Source of the DNA: Massospora cicadina
Lineage: Eukaryota > Entomophthoromycota > Entomophthoromycetes > Entomophthorales > Entomophthoraceae
Assembly: GCA_022478985.1 (NCBI GenBank)
Contig: JAKSZP010012278.1
Coordinates: 1-64,000, forward strand
Length of the DNA: 64,000 bases
Reading direction: 5' to 3'
Part shown: positions 43,640 through 55,399 of the stretch, piece after piece
Layout: every line of letters begins with the position of its first letter
How positions within the stretch are numbered: the stretch's first letter is position 1
Notes under the pieces: model-generated
Seen by the model: only the letters and a program-made list of their open reading frames with translations
Told to the model about the DNA's origin: nothing
The model's database searches: none
Translations under genes and position numbers: made by a program

Positions 43640-43977
43640 TGCTAGCCTATATGTCCAGTGTTCTTGACAAAGCCCATTGGCAAGTGCTCAAGACCAAGCT
43701 TCTGGCTCCAGTACCATATCAGGATTACTTGGGGTTATTGGCTAACTGCCTCTTCTTGTACTGTTGCTTCCCTCCCCACTCCAGGGTATTGCATTTAGCT
43801 TCTTCCAACATTTCGATTTCCCACCCCCTAGTCACTTTCTCGCAGAGATCTGCATCTGCTCAACAAACTTGGTTTCAAGTAGGTCTAGCCTTCACTAGCA
43901 TCCAATCTAACTTAGATTTTGATAGGTTATTTACTCCTACTGCAAATTCATCCTCCCTTTACTAAGAGGCGACATAG
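43640..43977 (+). pseudogene. Antisense ORF of element C, part 2 (C-terminus)
   Basis: The plus frame is open for about 108 residues to a stop after SSSLY near 43965 (SSVLDKAHWQVLKTKLLAPV, YLGLLANCLFLYCC, AQQTWFQVGLAFTSIQSNLD). Before the B insertion the frame arrives with LVSLAR, so the ORF was one before B inserted. Faint similarity to the F1/F2 antisense core (YLPIIALLGNLIL, WAQQVAFTATAPFL) suggests, but does not prove, common origin. Confidence 0.55.
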
Positions 43978-44306
43978 GCAGAATTATCCCCAAATTGATG
44001 ATAACCAATAAAAATAAAAATAAAAAATATCAGTTTTTTATACATTTTTGATTAATCTTTTTCCATATTTTTATCAATTATCTTTTTTTATTCTTTTTCT
44101 ATGGGACTTGACCTTGTTTTGGTTCAGCGGTCCATTTTTTCATTTTATTCCCCCAAGATGGATCTAGGTATATTTAGACCTACCAGTTTTCTATGGTTCA
44201 GCGGTCCTACCTTTTTAAGACTTAACCATCTAGTTTAGTTCAGTGGTCCTTTTTTATACTTAGCCAAGAATTAGAGCATAAATAACTTAATGGTTAGGCG
44301 GTCCTT
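43978..44306 (-). other. Interval between convergent ORFs of C with repeated 13-mer
   Basis: Between the stop of the antisense ORF and the end of integrase. It holds ggttcagcggtcc at 44121 and 44195, agttcagtggtcc at 44237 and ggttaggcggtcc at 44292. The rest is AT-rich. It may be a shared 3' region for the two convergent transcripts. Confidence 0.45.
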
Positions 44307-44408
44307 CTAACTCATTTTTCTATACTTTTCATCAATACATCGCTTTAAATACTTAGCATGGAAATGATTTACTATTCTATTATCCAAGAGTTTCTGATGG
44401 AGTAGGCG
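44307..44408 (-). pseudogene. pol: Integrase C-terminal end of C, left of E insertion
   Basis: The minus strand continues the integrase from the other side of E: KIVMD before the insertion and AYSIRNSWIIE after it, then NRIVNHFHAKYLKRCIDEKY. This matches the usual Ty3/gypsy integrase end (HAKYLK). It shows that E inserted into an existing C pol. Confidence 0.8.
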
Positions 44409-44416
44409 TCCATCTC

Positions 44417-46030
<1,614 letters not shown>

Positions 46031-46142
46031 TTACCTTTCTCTTTATTCCAAAAGAAGGGCACCACCACCAGAAAACTGCATGAGGGCCACATTCTTGTGC
46101 GCCTTGGGTAACTTGATCGCTGTTATGGTTGTGATTTTTTTT

Positions 46143-46163
46143 GGGGGGGGGGGGGGGGGGGGG
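46143..46163 (+). repeat. Homopolymer of 21 G
   Basis: 21 G after a run of eight T, just outside the 3' LTR of E, in the interval between the chromodomain-like region and the LTR. Confidence 0.95.
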
Positions 46164-46189
46164 AGGGAGCTTCAAGGTGGGATTTGTGA

Positions 46190-46600
46190 AATGCTTCAAC
46201 CAGTTCCATACAGTTAGCACAATTGCGAGCCTTGACTCAAATGTTCTTTTAATCCCGGATACCCTTTCCAAGCCACAAGAAATTGAATTGACTGATGGGA
46301 CTTGTGGGATGCTAGGATATTCTCCACTTTGGCCTCTTCCACATTTTTGATAATGATCGGCTCAGGCTCCATGGGAACTGTGCCCTTAAAGGGTGACAAC
46401 TGGGAGATGTGGAAGATGGGGTGCTGTTTCCAGTGATCTGGAAGCTTTAACCGAAATGCACCATCACCCATGACTTCCTCTACCAAATTGGGGCTTAAAT
46501 GCTTATGTGCAAACTTTTGGGAGGGGACTTGCATATATATATGATGTGTATGAAGCATAACATAGGACCTCAAAGTTATGTCGTGGCCTGCAAGGCGTTT
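46190..46600 (-). pseudogene. pol: Integrase end with chromodomain-like motif, element E
   Basis: The minus frame is open for 119 residues: KFAHKHLSPNLVEEVMGDGA, LPDHWKQHPIFHISQLSPFK, then VENILASHKSHQSIQFLVAW and KGYPGLKE. The last part is the start of a chromodomain as in chromoviruses of the Tf1/Tf2 group. The expected W(E/Q)P-like ending is lost to a frameshift or stop. Such domains direct integration to heterochromatin in related elements. Confidence 0.8.
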
Positions 46601-47420
46601 TCAATCTGCAAACCGCTTGTAGTCTTCAATAGCCTTGGTGAGGTGTTCCCACACTAAGGATTGAGTAGACCTAATATGTTCAGCATGGTATGCGGCATCG
46701 TGGACCTCAGGCCACAAGAAGGGTCTGACTGAAAAGGAAGGGTTATAGCCCAACATCGTTTTTAGGGAGAAAATCCCATGGAAGCGTGAATCTCATTGTT
46801 GTAAGTGAATTGAGCAAGGGGAAGGTCATAAGCCCAGGTGTCTAGTGTGGCTGCAGCATAACAACGCAGGTAATGTTCAAGAACTTGATTAACTCGCTTG
46901 GTCTGTCTGTCAGACTGGGGATGATATGCCATGGAGTGACAAGGTGAGATTTTTAGAATTGATAAGAGTTCGCTCCAGAACTACACTGTGAAATGTGACC
47001 CATGGTCAATAATGATTACTTGTGGGAGGCCAAACATTGAGAAAACATGACACACAAAAAGGCGAGTTGTTTCCTCTGACGTAATTGTGGAAGTACAAGG
47101 AATAAAAGGGAAAATTTAGTGAAATAATCCACCATCATCGCCGCTGTAAACCCATTAAAGCAGGGAGTTTGACGATAAAATCCTCAGACACCAATGTCCA
47201 TGGACCCTCCGCCTGCTGTAAGTGGTGTAGAAGCATATTTCTAATAGAGCTATCCAACATAGCCCAAGCACAAGTAATGCAATTGGCAATCCAGGCTGGA
47301 ACCTCTTTTGCTAAATCTGCCCAATTGAAAGTCTGCTTGATCAATTCAATGTTTTTTTTACCTCCTGGATGGCCAACTGTGAGGGGGATCATGATGCATG
47401 TGAAATACCTCAGCTCTGAA
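46600..47420 (-). pseudogene. pol: Integrase zinc and core domains of element E
   Basis: The open stretch 47135-47392 reads LTVGHPGGKKNIELIKQTFN, NWADLAKEVPAWIANCITCA and then EGPWTLVSEDFIVKLP. It contains the HHCC pattern (second His position uncertain) and the start of the core (DFIVKLP). The remainder down to 46600 is broken, with a VYFCCHTDRQTKRVNQVLEH-like segment near 46880-46940 including the Glu region. Confidence 0.78.
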
Positions 47421-47429
47421 GGGAGGGGG

Positions 47430-48160
47430 AACCCAAATTCAAGACTGGAGATAGATAAGACCCTCCTCTAAGGAGTATAGAGTGTGTTTATGTTTTTGGT
47501 GGGATAATTGCTCAACCAACTCCACACCCTCAGGGCAAGCTATTTGACCAGCCAAGACCTGAGAGACTAGCGGGACGTTGGGGGCCAGAGAGATGGAAGA
47601 GACAATAGGGGGAACAATTGACAGGATTTGAGCAGCAGTTATCATGGTAACGAGGTTTACTTCCTCCAGGTCTGAAGGACAGTGGGCGGAGCTGCAGCTG
47701 AGAAAATAGGGAAGTATGTTAAGCGCACCTTTTATGAATTCATATTTGAAATTGAAACTACACAAGTCCTGATAGGTTTGTGCCTGTAAGTGTGTCAATT
47801 TCTGGGGCTTACAAAAATACAAGAGAGCCTGGTGATCCATGTGGACTGTTAACTCATGCTGAGCACATTGTAACAAGTACCTCCAATGAGTTAATGCCCA
47901 TGCTACGGCTTCCAACTCCTTGTTGTAGATGGCCCAAGACTTCTCCATAGAGGTAAACTTTTGGAAGAAATAGGCAACTGGATGTTCCAGGCCATCATGC
48001 TCTTAAAGTAACACTGCCCCCACTGCCACTGAGGAGGCATCACATGCAATGATATACGGCTTGGTGGGATCTGTGTGCTCCAAGACAGGAGGAGATAAAA
48101 ACACCTCTTTGATCGATTTGAACACCTGCTGGCATTTGGGCATCCAGTGAAATGGTACAT
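47430..48160 (-). pseudogene. pol: RNase H of element E
   Basis: The minus strand reads YIIACDASSVAVGAVLL near 48000-48060 (catalytic Asp in CDAS). After a shift it reads KSWAIYNKELEAVAWALTHW and TVHMDHQALLYFCKPQKLTH in an open stretch 47439-47948. A C-terminal connector with LPYFLSCSSAH follows. Two frames overlap near 47900-48010. Confidence 0.82.
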
Positions 48161-48219
48161 TCTTGTCAGTGAGGGGGTGGAGCGGGGCAGCTAGCTGGGA
48201 AAGAGCTGGGGAAATTTTT

Positions 48220-48990
48220 TTAAGAAAATGATGATTCCCAAAAGCTCCGCAATTGTTTCTGGGTTGTTGGGGTTGGCCATTCTCTAATAGCATCCAACTT
48301 ATTGGGAGGAATCGCGTAGCCATTTTTAAGGATGAGGTTACTGAAAAAATATAACTTCTTCCTTATAGAACTCACATTTGGAAGTCTTAACAAACAAGCC
48401 TTCCTTATGCAATTCGGCCATGACCGCTTCCAAGTCAAAAGCATGTTGTTTGGGAGTCGGGGAGTGAACCAGAATGTCTTCTATATATGTGACTGCGAAA
48501 ATAAACCAGATGTCACCCAGCACACTGTCAATCATACATTGAAACGTAGCGGGAGCATTCTTCATCCCAAAGGGCATTATGCGGAATTTAAAAATGCCTC
48601 GCTTCATCCAGATTGCTGTTAACCATTCTTGTCCTTTCATTACCTGAATCTGGTTAAAGGCGTTGAGAGATCCAGCTTGGATAACACACAAGATTTTAGT
48701 GATTGCTTGGCTTATCATCTGCTCCAAAGGTAGGGGGTAAGGGTCATGAACCATTACTTTGTTTAGATGTCCATAATCTACGCAGGGATGGAGGGTACCA
48801 TCAGCTTTTTTGGTGAAGACAATGGGAGACGCGACTGGCGAGGTTACCTTAAACAACCACCCTTTTCTCAACATATCAACCAACCAAGTGTTGAGCGCAA
48901 CATCCTCTTCTGCTGTATAAGGTACAACGTGCAGTTGATATTCACCAACTCCACTGTTGTACAATATCCCAAGTCAAATTTAGCATGAGG
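48220..48990 (-). pseudogene. pol: Reverse transcriptase of element E
   Basis: The minus frame is open for about 208 residues. It contains VASPIVFTKKADGTLHPCVD, YGHLNKVMVHDPYPLP and GSLNAFNQIQVMKGQEWLTA. The fingers part is GIFKFRIMPFGMKNAPATFQ, and the palm is VTYIEDILVHSPT. The catalytic box is YIED and not YLDD. The thumb and connection reach 48220 after a frameshift. Of all RT regions here this has the longest uninterrupted frame. Confidence 0.87.
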
Positions 48991-49099
48991 AGGTAGACGA
49001 TCTGCCTTTATAGAATCAAAAATACTTTGATAGCGTAATAAACTTTATGAAAAATTGGACAGTATGCCTGCAGGAGAGATGAGGGAAGTGATAGAACTG

Positions 49100-49450
49100 C
49101 GACCTTGAGTTTCTTAGGAGTGTCAATCAGGGGAAACTCAAGTTGGTCATTAATGAACGACAGTATGTTAGACTCCAGGTGGATCTCAACGTGTTGTCAG
49201 AGCCACCATCCCACTCCTAAGATCACCAGAAACACCAAGTTTGGCATAGCGTAAAATCGATTGCAGAAGCTAAAATGATGCACCAAAAAAGGTACTGGCC
49301 AAGGACAACATATGGTGTCTTGGAGGCAGAAGAAGCCACCATCATTGATGGGCCCACGTCTATGTATAGTTCTAATTCTTAGACAAACTTGACGCTCATG
49401 AAATTACCCGCAGCTCCAGTGTCCACCAGGGCCTTAAAGGAGACATGGTG
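49100..49450 (-). pseudogene. pol: Protease of element E
   Basis: On the minus strand near 49380-49440 the sequence reads FKALVDTGAAGNFMSVKFV, a retroviral-type aspartic protease active site of the Tf2/chromovirus kind. Stops interrupt the part that follows. Confidence 0.78.
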
Positions 49451-49527
49451 GGATCCGATAATAATCTTCATAGGCAATAAGAAATAAGCGAAATTTTGTT
49501 TATTGGAATAATTGGGCATTTCTGTTG

Positions 49528-50391
49528 CTACCAAAGAAATAGCCAGAAAATCGGGGGAAAGTTAGGAGCTTTTTGGAGTAAAGATGGGGAGGATGAGGGC
49601 TTAAGGCCAGCTTCCTCCCACTGGGCTTTTACTGATTCATTTATAGGAGAATCAGGACCTGTTAACTCTGACTCAGGAGTAGTAATGGGATTATAAGACA
49701 GAACTATCCCTGGTTCAATGGTAGACACTACATCTGCGTCGTCGTTGGGTAATCCTATCATAAAATTTCCCTTTTGATAGCGGGAAGCATGGCAAAGGAA
49801 GGCATCAATAATAGTTGTGGCGGCACATATTTGATCTACCATTTCTTTTGAGGTGGACCAAACCTCTTGATGAGCAGAAACCGAATCCAAACTTGCTCTA
49901 AAGATTGCCTGAAGCATATCAATAGAGAGGTCCAGTGTGGGAGCCAGTTCATGGAAGGTAGAGATCAAAGAAGCCAAGCTAGGGGCTTCAGTCATAATAT
50001 AGAGCAATCTGAATAAGTGATCTGAGTGTGACACTGGGGGTTTCAAGGCAGCCAATATGACGTCAATCAGCAAAGTGGGATCTCCCTATTGTATGGAAGA
50101 GCGCAGAAGACCTCTTACCCACTGACGGGCATCCCCTTACATAGCATCTGATAAGGCGACCCCTTGTTGGTCATGAGATAACTCAGTGGCGTTGTTAAGG
50201 ACAATTGCTGAGTGCATCTGCACCTCAGCAAGGGCGTCAAGAACTTTATTGGCTATCTCAAGGGAAGGAACATGTGAACTTCCTTCTTGAATATTAGGTG
50301 GGGGAGAGGTAGTAATCCACAAGGCTCTGCTGGCCTGAAGAAGTTTCTTCAAGGTAGAGCGGATAGTTTCCTGAAATCGGTAAGTGACCAA
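49528..50391 (-). pseudogene. gag: gag-like region of element E
   Basis: Two open stretches on the minus strand, 50137-50391 and 49528-50073, separated by a stop. They are in the expected gag position. Helical content is high (LIDVILAALKPPVSHSDHLF, STFHELAPTLDLSIDMLQAI) and a junction reads GDARQWVRGLLRSS, similar to Ty3/gypsy capsid. No CCHC knuckle was found. Assignment rests mainly on position. Confidence 0.6.
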
Positions 50392-50506
50392 ACAAACAAC
50401 AAAAAGCAGGCTACTGATTGCACGTTCATTTGTTAGAGGGTAACCACTGAAACGCCCACCTCAAAGAGCAGGGTGGAAGTGGCTGGAAACAATTGTTGGT
50501 CAATTA

Positions 50507-51941
50507 TGTCATGAAGATGGCAGAAGAAGTTTAGACTGTCCTGCCAGTCAGGATGCGTAAGCACCCAAAAAGCAAGCCAGAATGCTAGAGCCATTGCCAC
50601 ATGAACAATGCTATATGGTGCTGGGCATTAGGAAATAATAAATCGTTGATGTAAGACAATAGTGAGAAGCAACCTGAGGACGAACCAAATCAAGGCTGCC
50701 CCAGACCCTGGAGGTCTTACTTCAGGGGGTGGTACCACATGTATGGTTTTGATAAGGTCACCGGTGGTCAGGGTTAATTCAACTGAGGAGACAAGGAGGC
50801 GGATCCTTGCCTGAAGATGGTAGATTTATGGCCACAAGATCCCAGTATATTGTTGGTGAAAGTTCATAATGACAGGGTTAAATTCCAGAAGTATCTAGCT
50901 TGCTGAATCCAGTTTACAATGGTGGGGGCCATAGTGACCATTAGTACTGGTAGAACCCATCGGGTATATGGGCTGACAGTCCACCAGAGAAAAGCCATCG
51001 GGAATGCATCCAGAAGGATATTAATAAAATCAAAATTGATAGTTTTCTGAGGCAAAATATTATTGTAAAGGAAAGTAAGCAAATTGACCAACAATCTATT
51101 CAGTGCGATGCAACTAATTAAATCGTGGTCAATTGATGTGGGGATAATCCAGGATTGAGTCCTTCAATTTTGACCTAACTGGCAAATTATATGGGAGTGG
51201 GGGAAGATAAGTTCACTGGGAACTGACATTGAAGAATTTGGTGGCAGACTGAGTCACTGTCAGTTTGACCTCAAACGTCTGAACTGATTCTCAACTACAT
51301 CTAAGATGGTTGGCACGATAGCATTTATCCTGATGAGCAGTGGGAATCCCTTAAGGCCGCCCCACGTAGGGGTGGTACCAATTGGTTGGGAACGGTTTGG
51401 GATGCCCAACCCGCCCATGCCAGGTCACTGGGCTGTTCTTTTGGTCAAAAGCATTGCATCAGTCACATTGCCTGATTTGCTAGCAGGGAACTAGGAATCC
51501 TTGTCAATGGTGTCCAATGCTACTACCTGCACATCAGGGATCATCCCCCAATGATTTTGGGAGTGAGTTAATTTTTGCGATTGTGGTGTTAATCAAATTG
51601 AAACCTTTGGCAATTCTGGCTGATAAGTCATCAGTCTTCATCCCTTTTTGACTATATGGGATCCAATCATCGAGCTTGTTCTCACTTGATTTCGGACTGA
51701 ATGTCTTCATTTTGGTGATCTCAGTGCAAATTTCCCCGATTAATTGTACTAGTTCTGCCAGGGTGAAGGTGGGCACCGGGGGAGTGATCCAAAGAGGTAG
51801 GGTGTTACCCAGCGCTCGTCTACCATGTGGACGAGGTCACCCTGGGTGACAAGTGGTACATCCACCCTCTTCAGTACCTTCTTACTCTGAAATAGGAAAA
51901 GAGCCCGATCTACGCACAGGGGACGTTCCCCAGTACTTATA
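50507..51941 (-). repeat. 5' LTR of element E
   Basis: 1435 bp, plus-strand TGTCATGAAG to acttata. On the minus strand it opens with a coding-like stretch (51534-51930: RALFLFQSKKVLKR, VTQGDLVHMVDERWVT), also readable in the other LTR at 45736-46010. A long LTR of this kind is unusual next to the 341-813 bp LTRs nearby. Confidence 0.8.
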
Positions 51942-52900
51942 TCCATCACTATCTTGGTGATAATCTCAAATGGACCCAACCACAATGTATCCAAATTGTT
52001 TCTTCCAAAATCATGCATGTCACAATAGGCAACTCTTTCGCCTATTTAGTACTCTGATAAGGCTGGTTGGTTCTTATTGTTCATCATTTTTGTTAATCTC
52101 CTTTCCTTCAAAGTCGTATCAAATGTTTGCAACTAATATTTAATCAGGATATGATCAATCAGTTCAGGTACTGCACAGCACTCATCCCCAATGTTGGTTC
52201 CACCATCAAGTATAAAATCAGTAGCAACGCGGCCTTTCTCCATATAGTAATTCAAATGGCATTTTTCTCATCGCCATATGATGACTGATATTGTAGGCAA
52301 ACGTCACCAAACTCAGGTATGTTCCCCACAAGGAAGTTCTTCCTGAGACCAGCTTCCTCAGCGTTGTGGCCAGCGTCCCATTAACTCATTCTACCAGTCC
52401 ATTAGTCTCCAGCTGGTAGGGTACAGACACAACTCCTCAGATCCCCATTATTATACTTAATCACTGGATCACATGAGACATGAAATTTGTCCCATTGTCG
52501 TTCTTCAGGACCTGCAGGATCCAGTGCTGGTATACTAATTGATCTAGGATGAGCTTCGCAGTACTGGTAGCAATTAATTTCACCAGGGCCTTCATCTTGA
52601 CCCAACTCATAAGATGATTGATTACAACTATTTGTACTTGAATCCCCCTGTGCTCATCATCAGCGGTCCCATCACACTGATGTACACCTTATTCCAAGCA
52701 AATTTAGGGCGGACCAGTTGGTATCCAGTCATATTCTTATGTGGCTTGTGCAACTGGCACTCCATTTAGCAAGCCAGATAGTCCATGACATCATAGTTGA
52801 TTGACTCTCAGTAGTACTGGCAAATATGGTCTGTCATTTTTCTTAGGCCTCTTTGCCCAACAATCTTATGAGCATCTTGAACGATAGCTGCTCTTTCTGA
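51942..52900 (-). pseudogene. pol: Integrase of element C (main part)
   Basis: The minus strand shows a zinc domain (HKIVGQRGLRKMTDHICQYY, then MECQLHKPHKN) and a core with VYISVMGPL near 52660-52700. A central part near 52480-52520 reads QWDKFHVSCDPVIKYNNGD. The C-terminal domain reads DFGRNNLDTLWLGPFEIITK at 51950-52018. It is cut at 51942 by element E and resumes at 44408. Confidence 0.78.
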
Positions 52901-53049
52901 CATCTTTGGGAATAATAACTGCTTCCCATTAATCCTCTTGAAAACTTATACATCCATGGTCTCAGTGTTTTCCATCACTTTTCAAAGTGCACTTGGATTT
53001 CTCAGGGCTCATTCCCAATCTCTTTCAACCATTCTCTGAAATACTCATC

Positions 53050-53560
53050 CGCCAGCTGATATACCATCTGTACTATTGGCAACTGCGATAAGCCATCCAC
53101 ATGCTAATGAGAAGCATCCTCTTGGTGAAAAATCTCTTAATTGTAAGCCTGTAGCTTCAGTGCCCATTGGGCCAGTCATCCTTCTGGTTCTCATAGATTG
53201 TGAAGCCAACGCAATTAGGAGTGGTCTGTAAACATTTTGAAGTGCTTTCCATGGATTTACAGAAATTATTTACAGGCGCAAATGAACACAAGACATTCAC
53301 ACTCAGTTATGGTGTAGTTTCTCTCAGCGGCTGAGAGTGTCCAGCTCACACACGCCACTGGATGTTCGTCCCAAATTTCATCTACTTGGCTCAATATGGC
53401 GCTAATCACTGTCAACAAAGTATCAGTTTGCATAAAAAATTCTCAAATCAAAATTCAGAATTTCAAAATAGTAGAATCTATCAAGTACTGGCATAACTCA
53501 TCGAAGGATTTCTGTGCTTCTTCATTCCAAACAAATCCTTTCTTTGGATCCTTAAACAGA
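53050..53560 (-). pseudogene. pol: RNase H of element C
   Basis: The minus strand near 53290-53350 reads TLSAAERNYTITECECLVF. It is followed by HFKMFTDHS and RWLHNL near 53200-53260 and WALKLQAYN with a final HVDGLSQLP. Typical RNase H order with scattered stops. Confidence 0.8.
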
Positions 53561-53649
53561 TGGAATAAAAGCTCAGCAATTATGGTAAAATCCCGAATAA
53601 ATCTTCTATAGTATCTGACCATTCCAAGGAAGACTTGGATATCTTAAAC

Positions 53650-54350
53650 ACTCTTTGGTACAGCCATTCGTTCTATGGCTTTAAACTTCTGGGCTTGCAG
53701 CTGCAATCCACTAGAGTTGATCACAATTCTCAGATATTCCAACTCTTTTTTGAAGGAGTGTCACTTCCTCAGCTTAATCTTTAGGTTGGCCGCATATAGT
53801 CTCAGTTAACATATCCTCCCTGTGGTGCAAATGGTCAATAAACGTCCTACTGAACACATAAATATCGTCCAAGTACACCAAGACGCATGACAACTTCACA
53901 TCATTAAGTTTAGCGCCCATGGCCCTCTGGAACGTCGCAGGCGCGTTTTACAGACCTTTGGGCATCCTCATTAGTTGATATAGCCCTTGTGCAGTGATAA
54001 TCGTACATTTTTCTTGGTCTCTTGTTAAATCATTTTGCCATTTTTCTGATACTATATCCATTGCGGATAAATACTTTGCTTCTACCAATTGATCTAGCAC
54101 ATCATCAATTCTTGGTAGTGGGTATGAAACCTTCTTCATAATCTTGTTCAGCTTCTGATAATCAATCACACCCAAATAGAGCCATCCTTCTTTTTCACAA
54201 TAAGAATTAAACTCGCCCGGGGACTTGACAACGGATCTAGAAGCCCGGGATTCACTAATTTGCTGATTTCTTCCTCAACTACCGCTTCAGCCGCCTTCAA
54301 CCATCAAATCAGTCTCATCCTGATTGGTAAATTTTCCACCGGTATTGACC
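53650..54350 (-). pseudogene. pol: Reverse transcriptase of element C
   Basis: The minus strand has an open stretch 53948-54175 with VIDYQKLNKIMKKVSYPLPR, IDDVLDQLVEAKYLSAMDIV and CTIITAQGLYQLMRMPKGL. LVYLDDIYVFSRTF follows near 53850-53890. The YLDD box is intact, unlike in the F/G group and E. Confidence 0.83.
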
Positions 54351-54359
54351 TTGTGGATC

Positions 54360-55340
54360 ACATCTCTCATGCATCCCAAATTGTGGTCATCCTGGGCAGA
54401 TCTTCCTAATATTTTTTAACAATTTGAGCACCTCCTCTTGCTGTCCTTCCATCAAATCAGTGAGTTGCTCTTAATCAACCAATAGATTTATACTCTCAGT
54501 TACCTCAGCCAGTAATCCCATTTCAACGAGGGTCCCAAAATCTTGGAATTTCCTTAGTTTAGACGTCAGGATTAAGTGAACAAATGTGACAATCTGATTC
54601 TTCTCAATCGTCATGGATTTTCACTTAAATTCGCCAGGAGAACTCAAATATCTCCATGGCCCAGCATTATTATTTCCAGGAGCCACCCAAGGCTCTACTA
54701 TGGACTTCTTCCAGGGGCTTCTGACCTCTTCATACAGCAGCTCTGGTATCTCTAATTTCAACCCTGTGTTGACTGATATTTGTGATCCTGGCAGTATGGT
54801 TCTTGCATTCTTGATCTTCAGTAAAATTCCCCAATTTTCTAGGATTTCCGTCGGCATTTCTCGTTGCTTCTGGACAACTAGTTGGTATCAAATCAGGAAA
54901 ATGCCATCATTGTATATCATATTGAAGTTATATCTTCCTACTCAGTAGAGATTCCCCATCCTTCCTGATAGACCAATGGTAACGTCTGACCCAATATGGT
55001 CAACAAATTTTCCTTGAAGTTACATTTAACTCTGTAATTTTGTAGAAATTCCATCTCAATCAGAATGTCATAGTTTTGGTTGGCCAAAACTATTGCTGAA
55101 GCAGACACCACCAAGAATCTAGATTGAAGTGATAGAGCGCTGTATGCTTCACATGGGATGTTGGTATTTGGCCCAGCTGTCCCATACTCTTTATTGTGTT
55201 ACAATTCAGGCGAGATCTCCATCCTCTTCACCAATATGGTTGAGACAATATTAATGGTTGCTCAGCTGTCAACAATCACCCTCTTCCGTACTTGATTCAC
55301 TAGTATATCTATATATGTACACTCAGAGTATTGTAAGATA
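54360..55340 (-). pseudogene. pol: Protease and PR-RT linker of element C
   Basis: The protease site near 55250-55290 reads KRVIVDS, a stop, then ATINIVSTILV; the DTG is lost. EYGTAGPNTNIPCEAYSALS follows near 55150-55200. The linker includes a 78-residue open part at 54621-54857 (GILLKIKNARTILPGSQISV) like the F/G linker that carries the IPSGHQ motif. Confidence 0.72.
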
Positions 55341-55399
55341 GTATTTACTGAGCGTATAGTGGCATTATTAGCTGAATTGAGGGTGTGAATGATTTGCAC

